Positions 39,950-47,680 of a DNA stretch of 64,000 bases are shown here, piece after piece; the stretch's first letter is position 1, and each line of letters starts with the position of its first letter. Location of the stretch: assembly GCA_963722965.1 (NCBI GenBank), contig CAVROX010000005.1:186001-250000 (forward strand), read 5' to 3'. Made by a program: the position numbers and the translations under genes. Source of the stretch: DATLSM01 sp963722965. GTDB taxonomy: Bacteria; Actinomycetota; Thermoleophilia; Solirubrobacterales; 70-9. The notes under the pieces are model-generated. The model worked only from the letters and a program-made list of their open reading frames with translations, did not search any database and was not told where the DNA came from.

Positions 39950-40162
39950 ATGATCGAGGTCTCGCGGACGTTGATGAAGTCCGAGCCCGAGCTGGTCGAG
40001 CTCGTCACGGCGGTGCAAGGTGTCGAGGTGACGATGGCCGAGAAGGGCTTTGGGACGCGGGTGGCGATCCGGGCTCGCGAGGATTCGGGCCTCGGGGCGG
40101 CCGACCTGGAAGGAATTTTGGACCGGCTGGCCGAGCCGCAAAAGCAGCCGTTCTCGTCATAG
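39950..40162 (+). CDS. Small protein between mutase and carboxylase genes
   Basis: A 70-residue protein (MIEVSRTLMKSEPELVELVTAV...) ending with a helical ILDRLAEPQKQPFSS. It starts 18 bases after the mutase stop and ends 15 bases before the carboxylase start, so all three are probably one transcript. The opening VSRTLMKSEPELVELV resembles the first strand and helix of SRBCC-type lipid-binding domains, but the protein is too short for the whole fold. Carboxylase epsilon chains are of this size and location in actinobacteria, but it lacks their usual pattern. Function unknown. Confidence 0.6.
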   Translation: MIEVSRTLMKSEPELVELVTAVQGVEVTMAEKGFGTRVAIRAREDSGLGAADLEGILDRLAEPQKQPFSS

Positions 40163-40177
40163 ACTGCGGCGCTCCCG

Positions 40178-41747
40178 ATGCGTGAGCGCAACCCCGTGAC
40201 CCATGAGGAGAAGCTCGCCTACCTGCGCGAGCTGCGCGAGCAGGCGATCCACTCCGCCTCCGAGGAGGCGGTGGACAAGCAGCACGCTAAGGGGAAGCTG
40301 ACCGCTCGTGAGCGGGTCGAGAAGCTGCTTGACCCTGGGTCCTTCGAGGAGCTGGACACCTTCGTTCGCCACCGAACCTATGACTTCGAAATGCAAAAGA
40401 AACGGCCCTGGGGCGACGCCGTCGTCACCGGCCATGGCACGATCGAAGGCCGCACCGTCTTCGTTTTCTCTCAGGACTTCACGGTTTTCGGTGGCAGCCT
40501 TGGCGAGGCGATGGCCGAGAAGATGTGCAAGGTGATGGACCTCGCTGCCGAGGTCGGGGCGCCCGTGATCGGGATCAACGACTCCGGCGGAGCCCGCATC
40601 CAGGAGGGCGTCGTCTCGCTTGGGGCCTACGGCAACGTCTTTGTCCGCAACGTCAAGTGCTCCGGGGTGATCCCGCAGATCAGTCTGATCATGGGCCCTT
40701 GCGCTGGCGGCGCCGTCTACTCGCCGGCAATGACCGACTTCATCTTCATGGTCAAAGAGACCTCGCACATGTTCATCACCGGTCCCGAGGTGATCAAGAC
40801 GGTGACCGGCGAGGAGGTTGAGTTCGAGGAGCTGGGCGGAGCGATGAGCCACAACACCAAGTCCGGCGTCGCGCACTTCGCCGCCGAGGATGAGGAGAGC
40901 TGCCTGGAGGACGCTCGCTACCTGCTCAGCTTCCTGCCATCAAACAACCTCGAGCCGCCCCCGCGCTTTGAGCCGGCCGAGGACCCAGAGCGCGAAGACC
41001 CCGAGCTCGACGCCCTCGTCCCCGACGATCCCTCCAAGCCCTATGACATGCGCGAGGTGATCACGCGAATCGTCGACGAGGGGCGAGTTCCTCGAGGTCC
41101 ACGAGCACTTCGCCAAGAACATCGTCTGCGGGTTTTCGCGGCTGGACGGCTATCCGGTGGGGATCGTCGGCAACCAACCGGCGCACCTGGCCGGGGTGCT
41201 CGATATCGAGGCCTCAGAGAAGGCGGCGCGCTTTGTCCGCACCTGCGACGCCTTCAACGTACCGCTACTCACCTTCACCGACGTGCCCGGCTTCCTTCCG
41301 GGCACCGACCAGGAGTGGAACGGGATCATCCGCCACGGGGCGAAGCTGCTGTACGCCTTCACCGAGGCGACTGTGCCGAAGCTGACCGTCGTCACCCGCA
41401 AGGCCTACGGCGGCGCCTACGACGTGATGAACTCAAAGCACATGCTGGCCGACTACAACGTCGCCTGGCCGACCGCCGAGGTGGCGGTGATGGGGCCGGA
41501 GGGGGCGGTCAACATCATCTACCGCAAAGACATCGCCAGCTCACCGACGCCGGACGAGCGGCGCCAGAAGCTGATCGATGACTACAAAGCACATTTCGCC
41601 AACCCATACTCGGCGGCTGAACGCGGCTACATCGACGACGTGATCGAGCCGCGCCAGACCAGGCCGAAGCTGATTCGCGCCCTGCGAATGCTTCAGTCAA
41701 AGCGGGTTCCACAGCCAAAGCGAAAGCACGGGAACATTCCGCTGTAG
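40178..41747 (+). CDS. Acyl-CoA (propionyl-CoA) carboxylase beta subunit, one frameshift
   Basis: The carboxyltransferase beta chain of an acyl-CoA carboxylase, about 522 residues. Seen: KGKLTARERVEKLLDPGSFEELDTFV, VVTGHGTIEGRTVFVFSQDFTVFGGSLGEAMAEKMCKVMD, VIGINDSGGARIQEGVVSLGAYG, ISLIMGPCAGGAVYSPAMTDFIFMVKETSHMFITGP (oxyanion glycines) and TFTDVPGFLPGTDQEWNGIIRHGAKLLYAFTEATVPKLTVVTRKAYGGAYDVMNSK. An extra base near 41082 shifts the frame between the two halves. The motifs fit propionyl-CoA carboxylase (PccB); together with the epimerase and mutase it would turn propionyl-CoA into succinyl-CoA. The biotin-carrying alpha chain is not in the window. Confidence 0.92.
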
Positions 41748-41850
41748 GCGCATCGGCGGGGCAGCCGACTGGCGAGCGCCGCGATCTGACCGACTAGGAG
41801 CGTGGGGTCGCCCTCATCGCTTCGGACGCGAAGGTGAGGAGGCGGCGGAT

Positions 41851-42720
41851 TTAGGGAATGGCCGTTGCCTCGGTCTCAACTCCGCCGCCCTCGATCCGGC
41901 TGCCGCGTCCGCCGCGGCCAGGGATGGGAGCACCCTCCTCGCTGGTGAGGCGGTGGGCGAGATAGACGGGGATGATCGAGATCAGGATCACCAGGACTGC
42001 GACGACGTTGACAATGGGAAGCTCGTTGGGTCGGAAGAGGTTGGAGAAGATCCAAATCGGCAGGGTTTGTTCGCCGGCGCCGATCGTGAACGTGGTGACG
42101 ATGATCTCATCGAAGGAGAGCGCGAAAGCCAGCAGGGCGCCGGCGACCAGAGCGGTTTGCAGGCTGGGCAACGTGACGAGGCGGAAGGTCTGCCAGGTGT
42201 GGGCACCGAGATCGGCCGATGCCTCCTCAAATGAAGTCGACACCCGGCGCAGCCGGGCAACGACGTTGTTGTAGACGACAACGATGCAGAAGGTGGCGTG
42301 GCCGACGATCACGGTGAAGAGGCTGAGCGGTATGCCAAGCACCTGGGTAAAGGTGTCGCTCAGGGCGATCCCGGTGACGATCCCTGGTAGGGCGATCGGC
42401 AGGATGACCAGGAAGGAAATCGTCTCCCGCCCGAAGAAGCGGTGGCGCCCGACGGCGAGAGACGCGAGGGAACCCAGCACGATTGCGATCCCCGTGGCCA
42501 CGACACCGGCCTTGATCGATGTGATGAATGCTTCGCGCGCAGCTTCGTTTTCGATCGCCTTCGGAAACCAATCGACGGTGTAGCCGGGAGGGGGCCACTT
42601 GAGGATGTCGCTGGAGTTGAAGGCGTAGATCACGATCACGATCAGTGGGATGTAGATGAAAGCGAGGCCCACTCCAACGCCGATCCGGAGCAGTGCGGTT
42701 GAACGTCGTGACAGTCGCAT
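41851..42720 (-). CDS. potC: Polyamine ABC transporter permease, PotC-like
   Basis: A 289-residue binding-protein-dependent permease with six hydrophobic helices. The conserved permease loop reads EEASADLGAHTWQTFRLVTLPSL (EAA motif). The ending ALSFDEIIVTTFTIG plus LPIWIFSNLFRPNELPIVN is characteristic of PotC-type permeases. It starts 3 bases after the stop of the potB-like gene and is the last gene of the cluster. The C-terminal 35 residues (GGRGSRIEGGG) are glycine-rich and unusual. The 100 bases between it and the carboxylase gene hold nothing that I recognise. Confidence 0.9.
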   Translation of the reverse strand: MRLSRRSTALLRIGVGVGLAFIYIPLIVIVIYAFNSSDILKWPPPGYTVDWFPKAIENEAAREAFITSIKAGVVATGIAIVLGSLASLAVGRHRFFGRETISFLVILPIALPGIVTGIALSDTFTQVLGIPLSLFTVIVGHATFCIVVVYNNVVARLRRVSTSFEEASADLGAHTWQTFRLVTLPSLQTALVAGALLAFALSFDEIIVTTFTIGAGEQTLPIWIFSNLFRPNELPIVNVVAVLVILISIIPVYLAHRLTSEEGAPIPGRGGRGSRIEGGGVETEATAIP

Positions 42721-42723
42721 CGT

Positions 42724-43620
42724 CTAGATGTGCTCGAATGCGCCGAGACGGCGGGCGACGAGGAGGTAGGCGATCATCACGACGATGGGGACGATCGCGA
42801 GGGCGGAGGCGAGCGGCTGGTCGGTGGTGATGTTGTTGAAAATGACGGTGCCGATGAACTGGCTGTTAGACACGAGGCGCGGTGTGATGTAGTCGCCGAG
42901 GGTTAGGGCAAAGGTGAAGATCGAGCCAGCAACCACAGCCGGGAAGCAGAGCGGCAGGATGACCCGGCGGAAGGTGGTGAAAGGTGGGGCGCCGAGATCC
43001 TCGGAGGCGCTTATTAGCGAGTTCGGGATGCGCTCGAGCCCTGCGTAGATCGGCAGGATCATGTACGGCAGCCAGAGGTAGCTCATCACCAGCCAGACCG
43101 CGGTGTTGCCGTAACCGGGACCGTGCAGACCGAGGGGGGCGAGAGCCCAGTTGATCACCCCGTCGGCGGAGAGCATCGTCCGCCATGCGTAGACCTTGAC
43201 CAGATAGCTGGACCAGAGCGGCAGGAGGACCGCGACGACCAGGATCGCCTTGCCGCGGCGGCTTGCCACCTTCGCCATATAGAAGGCGACCGGAAAAGCG
43301 AGGACGGCGTCGGTGAGGGTGACCAGCCCGGCAATCAAGATCGTTCGTTCGACGACATCGCGGTAGACGGGTTCGTTGACGAGAATCTTGAAGTTTTCGA
43401 GGCTGAGGTTGTGGACGATCTCGCCGCTGACCGGGTTGACGGTCCAGAAGGCGGCGACCAGCAAGACCGTGAGCGAGCCCAGATAGCCGATCACAAGCCA
43501 GCCGACCGGGCCGGCGAGTAGGACACTCACCTGGAGGCGACGACGGCCGTGGAAGAGGCCGGCGAGCCAATGGCCCACCGACCTCTTCGGCGCCGGTACA
43601 GTCGCCCCGCCCCCCTCCAC
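42724..43620 (-). CDS. potB: Polyamine ABC transporter permease, PotB-like
   Basis: A 298-residue permease with about six helices and the EAA loop SASEDLGAPPFTTFRRVILPLCFPAV. The block FPVAFYMAKVASRRGKAILVVAVLLPLWSSYLVKVYAWRTML is typical of PotB, the first permease of spermidine/putrescine importers. FALTLGDYITPRLV and the final helices complete the fold. It lies between the potD-like and potC-like genes on the same strand, with a 34-base gap to potD. Confidence 0.9.
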   Translation of the reverse strand: MEGGGATVPAPKRSVGHWLAGLFHGRRRLQVSVLLAGPVGWLVIGYLGSLTVLLVAAFWTVNPVSGEIVHNLSLENFKILVNEPVYRDVVERTILIAGLVTLTDAVLAFPVAFYMAKVASRRGKAILVVAVLLPLWSSYLVKVYAWRTMLSADGVINWALAPLGLHGPGYGNTAVWLVMSYLWLPYMILPIYAGLERIPNSLISASEDLGAPPFTTFRRVILPLCFPAVVAGSIFTFALTLGDYITPRLVSNSQFIGTVIFNNITTDQPLASALAIVPIVVMIAYLLVARRLGAFEHI

Positions 43621-43654
43621 TCAGCGCCTCCCCGGCGGGGTCACACCCGACAGC

Positions 43655-44842
43655 TCATCCTTTGATCGAGGTCCAAGCCTGGACCCAGTCGTTGTAGTTC
43701 TTGCAGTCGTTCTGCCCGTTTCCGCATTCGGAAACCGGGGTCTCCCAGTAATAGACGCGCTTCCAAAACGCCGGTTCTTCGGCGTGGTATTCGGCGCAGA
43801 AGTGCTTGTTCTTGGTGTGTTCACAGGCGAGGCTCTGCGCGGGCGCCTCACCGAAGAATTCCGCCACTTCGGCGTTCACTTTCGGTGAGACGATCCAGTT
43901 CATCCACATGTACATGCAGTTGGGATGTTTGGCTTCGGAGCTGATCATCCAGGTGTCAGACCATCCCGTCGCCCCCTCCTTTGGCAGGAAGCCCTGACTC
44001 GCGGGGCTGGCCGCTACCGACTGTCCTTCGCTTTTCAGTAGGAAATACTGGTACTGCCAGGTGGTGCCGACAACGTCGTCTCCGTTGGCGAAAGCGGAAG
44101 TCTGCTTGGTCGCGTCGGACCAGTATTCGCCGACATAAGGATGCTGTTCCTTGAGCAGGTTGACCGCCGCGTTGAACTGCTTTTCGTTCAGCTCGTAGGG
44201 GTTTTCAATCCCCAGGCCCGGGTCGTGCGCCTTCAGGTACACGGCCCCTTCGGCGATCGACATCGGATCGTCGTACTGGCTGATCTTGCCCTTGTACTTG
44301 GCCGCGACCTTCGGGTCGAGCGTCACGTTCCAAGAGGTCGGCGCGGGCTTAACGTCGTTGGGGTTCCACATCAGCAGGTTGGCCCCACGGCCGTGTGGGA
44401 TCCCGTAGTGGACGCCTTTGAAGGTGTTGTAGGGCTGGTTCTTCAGGTCGGGGAAGATGGTCTTGTAGTTGGGAACGAGGCTGACGTTGACCGGCGCGAC
44501 ATTGCCTCCTTCGACCAGGCGCTCGGTGGCGTTGCCCGAGGCGGAGACCCCGTCGTACTGCCCGGTCCGCATCAGCTGGACCATTTCATCGGAGGTTCCG
44601 GCGACCTTGTCATTTACCTTGCAGCCGGTCTGCTTTTCGAACGGCTTGGTCCAGGCGGGTTCGACGTAGCCGGCCCAGGAGATCAGGTTGAGCTGCCCCT
44701 CTCCCTTGCCGACCTTGGTCAGCTCCTTAGCGGTGGTCGTACTGCTGCTAGAGCCACAGCCGGCCAGTAGCAGCATGAAGGCCAGCAGGCCGCCAACGAT
44801 GAGCCAAGCTGTCCGTGCTGGGTGTGCGTCCTGACTCCTCAC
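43655..44842 (-). CDS. potD: Polyamine-binding lipoprotein, PotD-like
   Basis: A 395-residue extracellular solute-binding lipoprotein. The signal peptide ends in a lipobox (MLLLAGCGSSSS, cysteine about residue 29), so it is lipid-anchored. The mature part opens QLNLISWAGYVEPAWTKPFEKQTGCKV, the standard PotD/PotF opening. Later segments are MVQLMRTGQYDGVSASG, GVHYGIPHGRGANLLMWN and AYVAEP-like EYHAEEPAFWKRVYYWETP. The GIPHGRGANLL loop suggests a variant ligand pocket, so the exact polyamine or other ligand is uncertain. Its ATG overlaps the potA stop by 4 bases (44839-44842). Confidence 0.9.
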   Translation of the reverse strand: MRSQDAHPARTAWLIVGGLLAFMLLLAGCGSSSSTTTAKELTKVGKGEGQLNLISWAGYVEPAWTKPFEKQTGCKVNDKVAGTSDEMVQLMRTGQYDGVSASGNATERLVEGGNVAPVNVSLVPNYKTIFPDLKNQPYNTFKGVHYGIPHGRGANLLMWNPNDVKPAPTSWNVTLDPKVAAKYKGKISQYDDPMSIAEGAVYLKAHDPGLGIENPYELNEKQFNAAVNLLKEQHPYVGEYWSDATKQTSAFANGDDVVGTTWQYQYFLLKSEGQSVAASPASQGFLPKEGATGWSDTWMISSEAKHPNCMYMWMNWIVSPKVNAEVAEFFGEAPAQSLACEHTKNKHFCAEYHAEEPAFWKRVYYWETPVSECGNGQNDCKNYNDWVQAWTSIKG

Positions 44843-45875
44843 GGTGATTCCTCCTCTTTAGCCGATTGCCGGCGGATGGCGACCATGTGCTCCGGGCGCC
44901 AGCCGACCAGGACCTTTTTCCCCCTCTCGGAAGCCGCGTCGAGCGACGTGCTCTCCCGGTTTTGCTGTACGACTTGAAGTTCTCCCCCAGCATCCAGGGT
45001 GACGGTGTACCTCGTCACCATCCCAGCGTAGACAACGTCGTCGACCCGACCGCGCTCGACGTGGAGGCCGTCGAGTCTCGCCGTAGCGTCGACGAGCTGG
45101 ATCTTCTCTGGGCGGATGGTGAAGCGGGACCCGTCGCGTTCGAGCAGGTTAGAGACGCCGACGAAGCCGGCGACGAACTCGTTGACCGGGTTCTCGTACA
45201 ACTCGACCGGCGAGCTCACTTGCTCGATCCGCCCATCGCTGAATACCGCGATCCGGTCGCTCATCGTCAGCGCCTCCTCCTGGTCGTGGGTGACGTAGAC
45301 GAAGGTGATGCCGACCTCGCCCTGGATCGTCTTCAGCTCGATCTGCATCTGCTCACGCAGCTTCAGATCAAGCGCACCGAGCGGCTCGTCGAGGAGCAGG
45401 ACCTTGGGCCGGTTGACGATTGCCCGGGCCAGGGCGACGCGTTGGCGCTGGCCGCCGGAGAGCTCACCCGGTCTGCGATCAGCGTAGCCGGCAAGGCGGA
45501 CCATCTCCAGTGCCTCCTCGCGGCGCCTGGCCCGTTCGGCCTTTGCGGTGCGGGAGACGCGCAGTCCGTACTCGACGTTCTCACCGACGTTCATGTGCGG
45601 GAAGAGCGCGTAGTCCTGAAATACGGTGTTGACGGCCCGGTCGTAGGGCGGCACTCCGCTCACATCCTGGGCGGCCAGTTCGATCGTCCCAGCACTGGGT
45701 TCCTCGAAACCGGCGATCATCCGCAGCGTTGTCGTCTTCCCCGAGCCCGAGGGCCCGAGCAGCGTAAAGAACTCCCCCTGCGCGATCTCAAGGTCGATCC
45801 CCGCAACCGCAACGACCTCGCCGTAATGCTTACTGAGGCCGGTGAGGCGGATGTCGGGAGGTCCAGCGGCTACAT
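44839..45875 (-). CDS. potA: Polyamine ABC transporter ATPase, PotA-like (start affected by an indel)
   Basis: An ABC ATPase of about 345 residues with a C-terminal TOBE domain. Seen: IRLTGLSKHYGEVVAVAGIDLEI, Walker A GPSGSGKTTTLRMIAG, DYALFPHMNVGENVEYGL (Q-loop region), LSGGQRQRVALARAIVNRPKVLLLDEPLGALD (signature and Walker B), and FVYVTHDQEEALTMSDRI. The frame from 45866 down is open, but the only good ATG (45875) is out of frame by one; adding one base gives MVAAGPPDIRLTGLS. The first gene of the potADBC cluster; its stop overlaps potD. Confidence 0.9.
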
Positions 45876-45963
45876 GGGGACGTTATCCGAGTGGTTCAGG
45901 AAAGCAAGGACAAAGCCAAGCCGGCAGGTTGGCCGGAGTGGCGAACCAAAGCAAGCGCTTGGC

Positions 45964-46533
45964 CTAGTAGCCGGCCGGATGGCGTGCGACGAAACCGACG
46001 TTGCTCAGCATTTCGGGATGCCAACGCGGGCCGCTGCCGGTGGCGTCGCCGGCGGTGTCCCAGCGAAAGCCGGCGATTACGGCATAGGCGTGACCGGCGT
46101 TGGCGTAGACCGTGATCCAGCGGCCTTTGCCGGGGAGCCCCCAGCTCTCCATCGGGCCCGAGGGCAGCGGGCTGTTGAGGAAGCCGCCGCCGTGCAGGGC
46201 AAAGCTGACGGAGCCCGAGCAGTCATAGCCGCGATCCCACCAGCGGGCGTGGCCCCCTCCCCAGATGTACGGTTTGGTGTCGATCTTGTTGGCGGCGGCG
46301 ATCACCTCGCGGACGCGAACCGGAGCGCTGGCGGGGGGGATCAGTTCCCCGTCGCGCAGCAACCTCGCCTTCGCGGTCGGCGCGCATTCATTTTCTGCGG
46401 CGGCAGTGAGGCCGCCGGTGCTGCAGGCGGCGGATGCGCCGCTGGGTACAGTCAGGGCCAGTGCGGCCAGGGCGCCAGCGCCCGCTGCCGCCAACCCCGC
46501 CTTCAGCTTGAGCTTGTGCCTGTCTGGTAGCAA
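45964..46533 (-). CDS. Secreted NlpC/P60-like cell-wall hydrolase candidate
   Basis: A 189-residue exported protein. Signal peptide: about residues 1-35 (KAGLAAAGAGALAALALTVPSGASA, cleaved before ACST). The catalytic region reads YIWGGGHARWWDRGYDCSGSVSFALHGGG with the putative nucleophile cysteine, and NAGHAYAVIAGFRW with the histidine, in the order and spacing of NlpC/P60 (C40) domains. Such enzymes cut peptidoglycan stem peptides or act as resuscitation-type hydrolases. The TTG start at 46533 is preceded by AAGGAGA. A c-di-AMP riboswitch immediately upstream links it to cell-wall/turgor signalling, as for rpf and NlpC/P60 genes in other actinobacteria. Confidence 0.85.
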   Translation of the reverse strand: MLPDRHKLKLKAGLAAAGAGALAALALTVPSGASAACSTGGLTAAAENECAPTAKARLLRDGELIPPASAPVRVREVIAAANKIDTKPYIWGGGHARWWDRGYDCSGSVSFALHGGGFLNSPLPSGPMESWGLPGKGRWITVYANAGHAYAVIAGFRWDTAGDATGSGPRWHPEMLSNVGFVARHPAGY

Positions 46534-46544
46534 ACCGATCTCCT

Positions 46545-46680
46545 TCGTCGGCCTACGGGGTTAGCTGTCGGGCTGGCGCGAAAGGAGCCTGCGCCCCCAC
46601 CTCGCTGAGGTGGGTTAGCCCCGAAAACGTGGTTCCCCCGCTCCCGTGGCGCCTCCAGGCGCTCGGGATTCGGCGTCTCG
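46545..46680 (-). ncRNA. c-di-AMP (ydaO/yuaA-type) riboswitch
   Basis: On the minus strand the leader carries the conserved ydaO blocks in order: GACGCCGAATCCCG (5' part, near 46676), CGGGGGAACCACG (46631 region), GGGGCTAACCC (46612-46622) and AGCCCGACAGCTAACC followed by CCGTAGGC (46551-46574). GCC near 46673 can pair with GGC near 46552 to close the outer helix. The 3' end lies next to the ribosome-binding site of the NlpC/P60-like gene. Family knowledge: this class binds c-di-AMP and controls cell-wall hydrolases in actinobacteria. Exact borders are approximate. Confidence 0.9.
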
Positions 46681-46809
46681 GTTGTTCGGAACGGCGGCAG
46701 TCTAGACGATCTACCGGCCGCCTGCTCACAGAAATCAAACATTTCGTTGCCATTCGCATTTGGAATCCAGATTCCTGTCGGCGAGTTGGCTGCTAGCTTG
46801 CGTCCTGGG

Positions 46810-47613
46810 ATGGAACTTGCCGGGCGCACCGCGCTTCTGACCGGGGCCACAGGCGGCCTCGGAAGGGCGATAGCGAAGGCGCTGGCCGGGCGGGGGGTCA
46901 AGCTCGTGCTCAGCTCCCGCCAGGGAGAGGCGCTGGCCGCGCTGGCAGGCGAGCTGGCCGGTGAGGGGCACCGGGCCCTGGTCGCAGACCTCGCCGAGCC
47001 CGGCGCCGCCGAGCGCCTGGCAGCCGAAGCCGGCGAGGTCGACATCCTTGTCGCCAACGCCGGGCTGCCGGCGGCCGGCTTGCTGACCGACTTCACAACT
47101 GAGCAGGTGAGCCGCGCCCTTCGCGTCAACCTCGAGGCTCCGATGCTGATGGCGCGGGCGCTGTTCGGAGCGATGGTCGAGCGTGGCTCTGGTCATCTGG
47201 TCTTCGTCTCCTCGCTCTCGGGCAAGGCCGCCGCTCCCCGGAGCTCGATCTACAACGCGACCAAGTTCGGCCTGCGTGGCTTTGCTTTGGGGTTGCGGGC
47301 CGATCTGGCACCCCGCGGCGTCGGCGTCTCGCTCGTCTCGCCCGGCTTCATCCGCGACGCGGGCATGTTCGCCGACTCGGGGGCGAAACCGCCGCCGGGC
47401 CTGGGGACCGCAGCGCCGGGCCAGGTCGGTGAGGCCGTGGTCAGGGCGGTCGAGCACGACAGGGTCGAGCTGGCGGTGGCGCCGCTTGCCCAGCGGGCGC
47501 TGGCCCACCTCGCCCTCGCCACCCCGAGCCTCTCGGTTCGTGTGCAGGGCGGCTCCGCCGGCCAGAAGGCGGCGAAAGCCCTCGCCGACGGCCATCCCGA
47601 GCACAAGCGTTAG
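46810..47613 (+). CDS. SDR family oxidoreductase
   Basis: A 267-residue classical short-chain dehydrogenase. Seen: TGATGGLGRAIAKAL (cofactor loop), LVLSSRQGEAL, DILVANAGLPAAG, HLVFVSSLSGKAAAPRSSIYNATKFGLRGFALGLRADL (catalytic Ser, Tyr, Lys) and VSLVSPGFIRDAGMF. The ending includes RALAHLALATPSLSVRVQGG. The ATG at 46810 opens the fold (MELAGRTALLTGATGG), although the frame extends a little upstream. The substrate is unknown. The aconitase gene follows 67 bases downstream on the same strand. Confidence 0.9.
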   Translation: MELAGRTALLTGATGGLGRAIAKALAGRGVKLVLSSRQGEALAALAGELAGEGHRALVADLAEPGAAERLAAEAGEVDILVANAGLPAAGLLTDFTTEQVSRALRVNLEAPMLMARALFGAMVERGSGHLVFVSSLSGKAAAPRSSIYNATKFGLRGFALGLRADLAPRGVGVSLVSPGFIRDAGMFADSGAKPPPGLGTAAPGQVGEAVVRAVEHDRVELAVAPLAQRALAHLALATPSLSVRVQGGSAGQKAAKALADGHPEHKR

Positions 47614-47680
47614 CCAAGGGCGGGCTGCCGGCTTTTTGCCTAGCAAGCGCCCGGGACGGGCTCCCTCCTAGGATGGAGAG

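Noticed and set aside
45890..45965. Possible tRNA-like sequence (CCGAGTGGTTCAGG, GGCCGGAGTGGCGAACC)
   Set aside because: It looks like tRNA-Ser/Leu D-arm text, but no acceptor, anticodon or T arm can be folded around it and it runs into the end of a coding region.
44866..46530. 554-residue plus-strand frame across potA and the hydrolase gene
   Set aside because: It is antisense to two well-supported genes and shows no recognisable domain.
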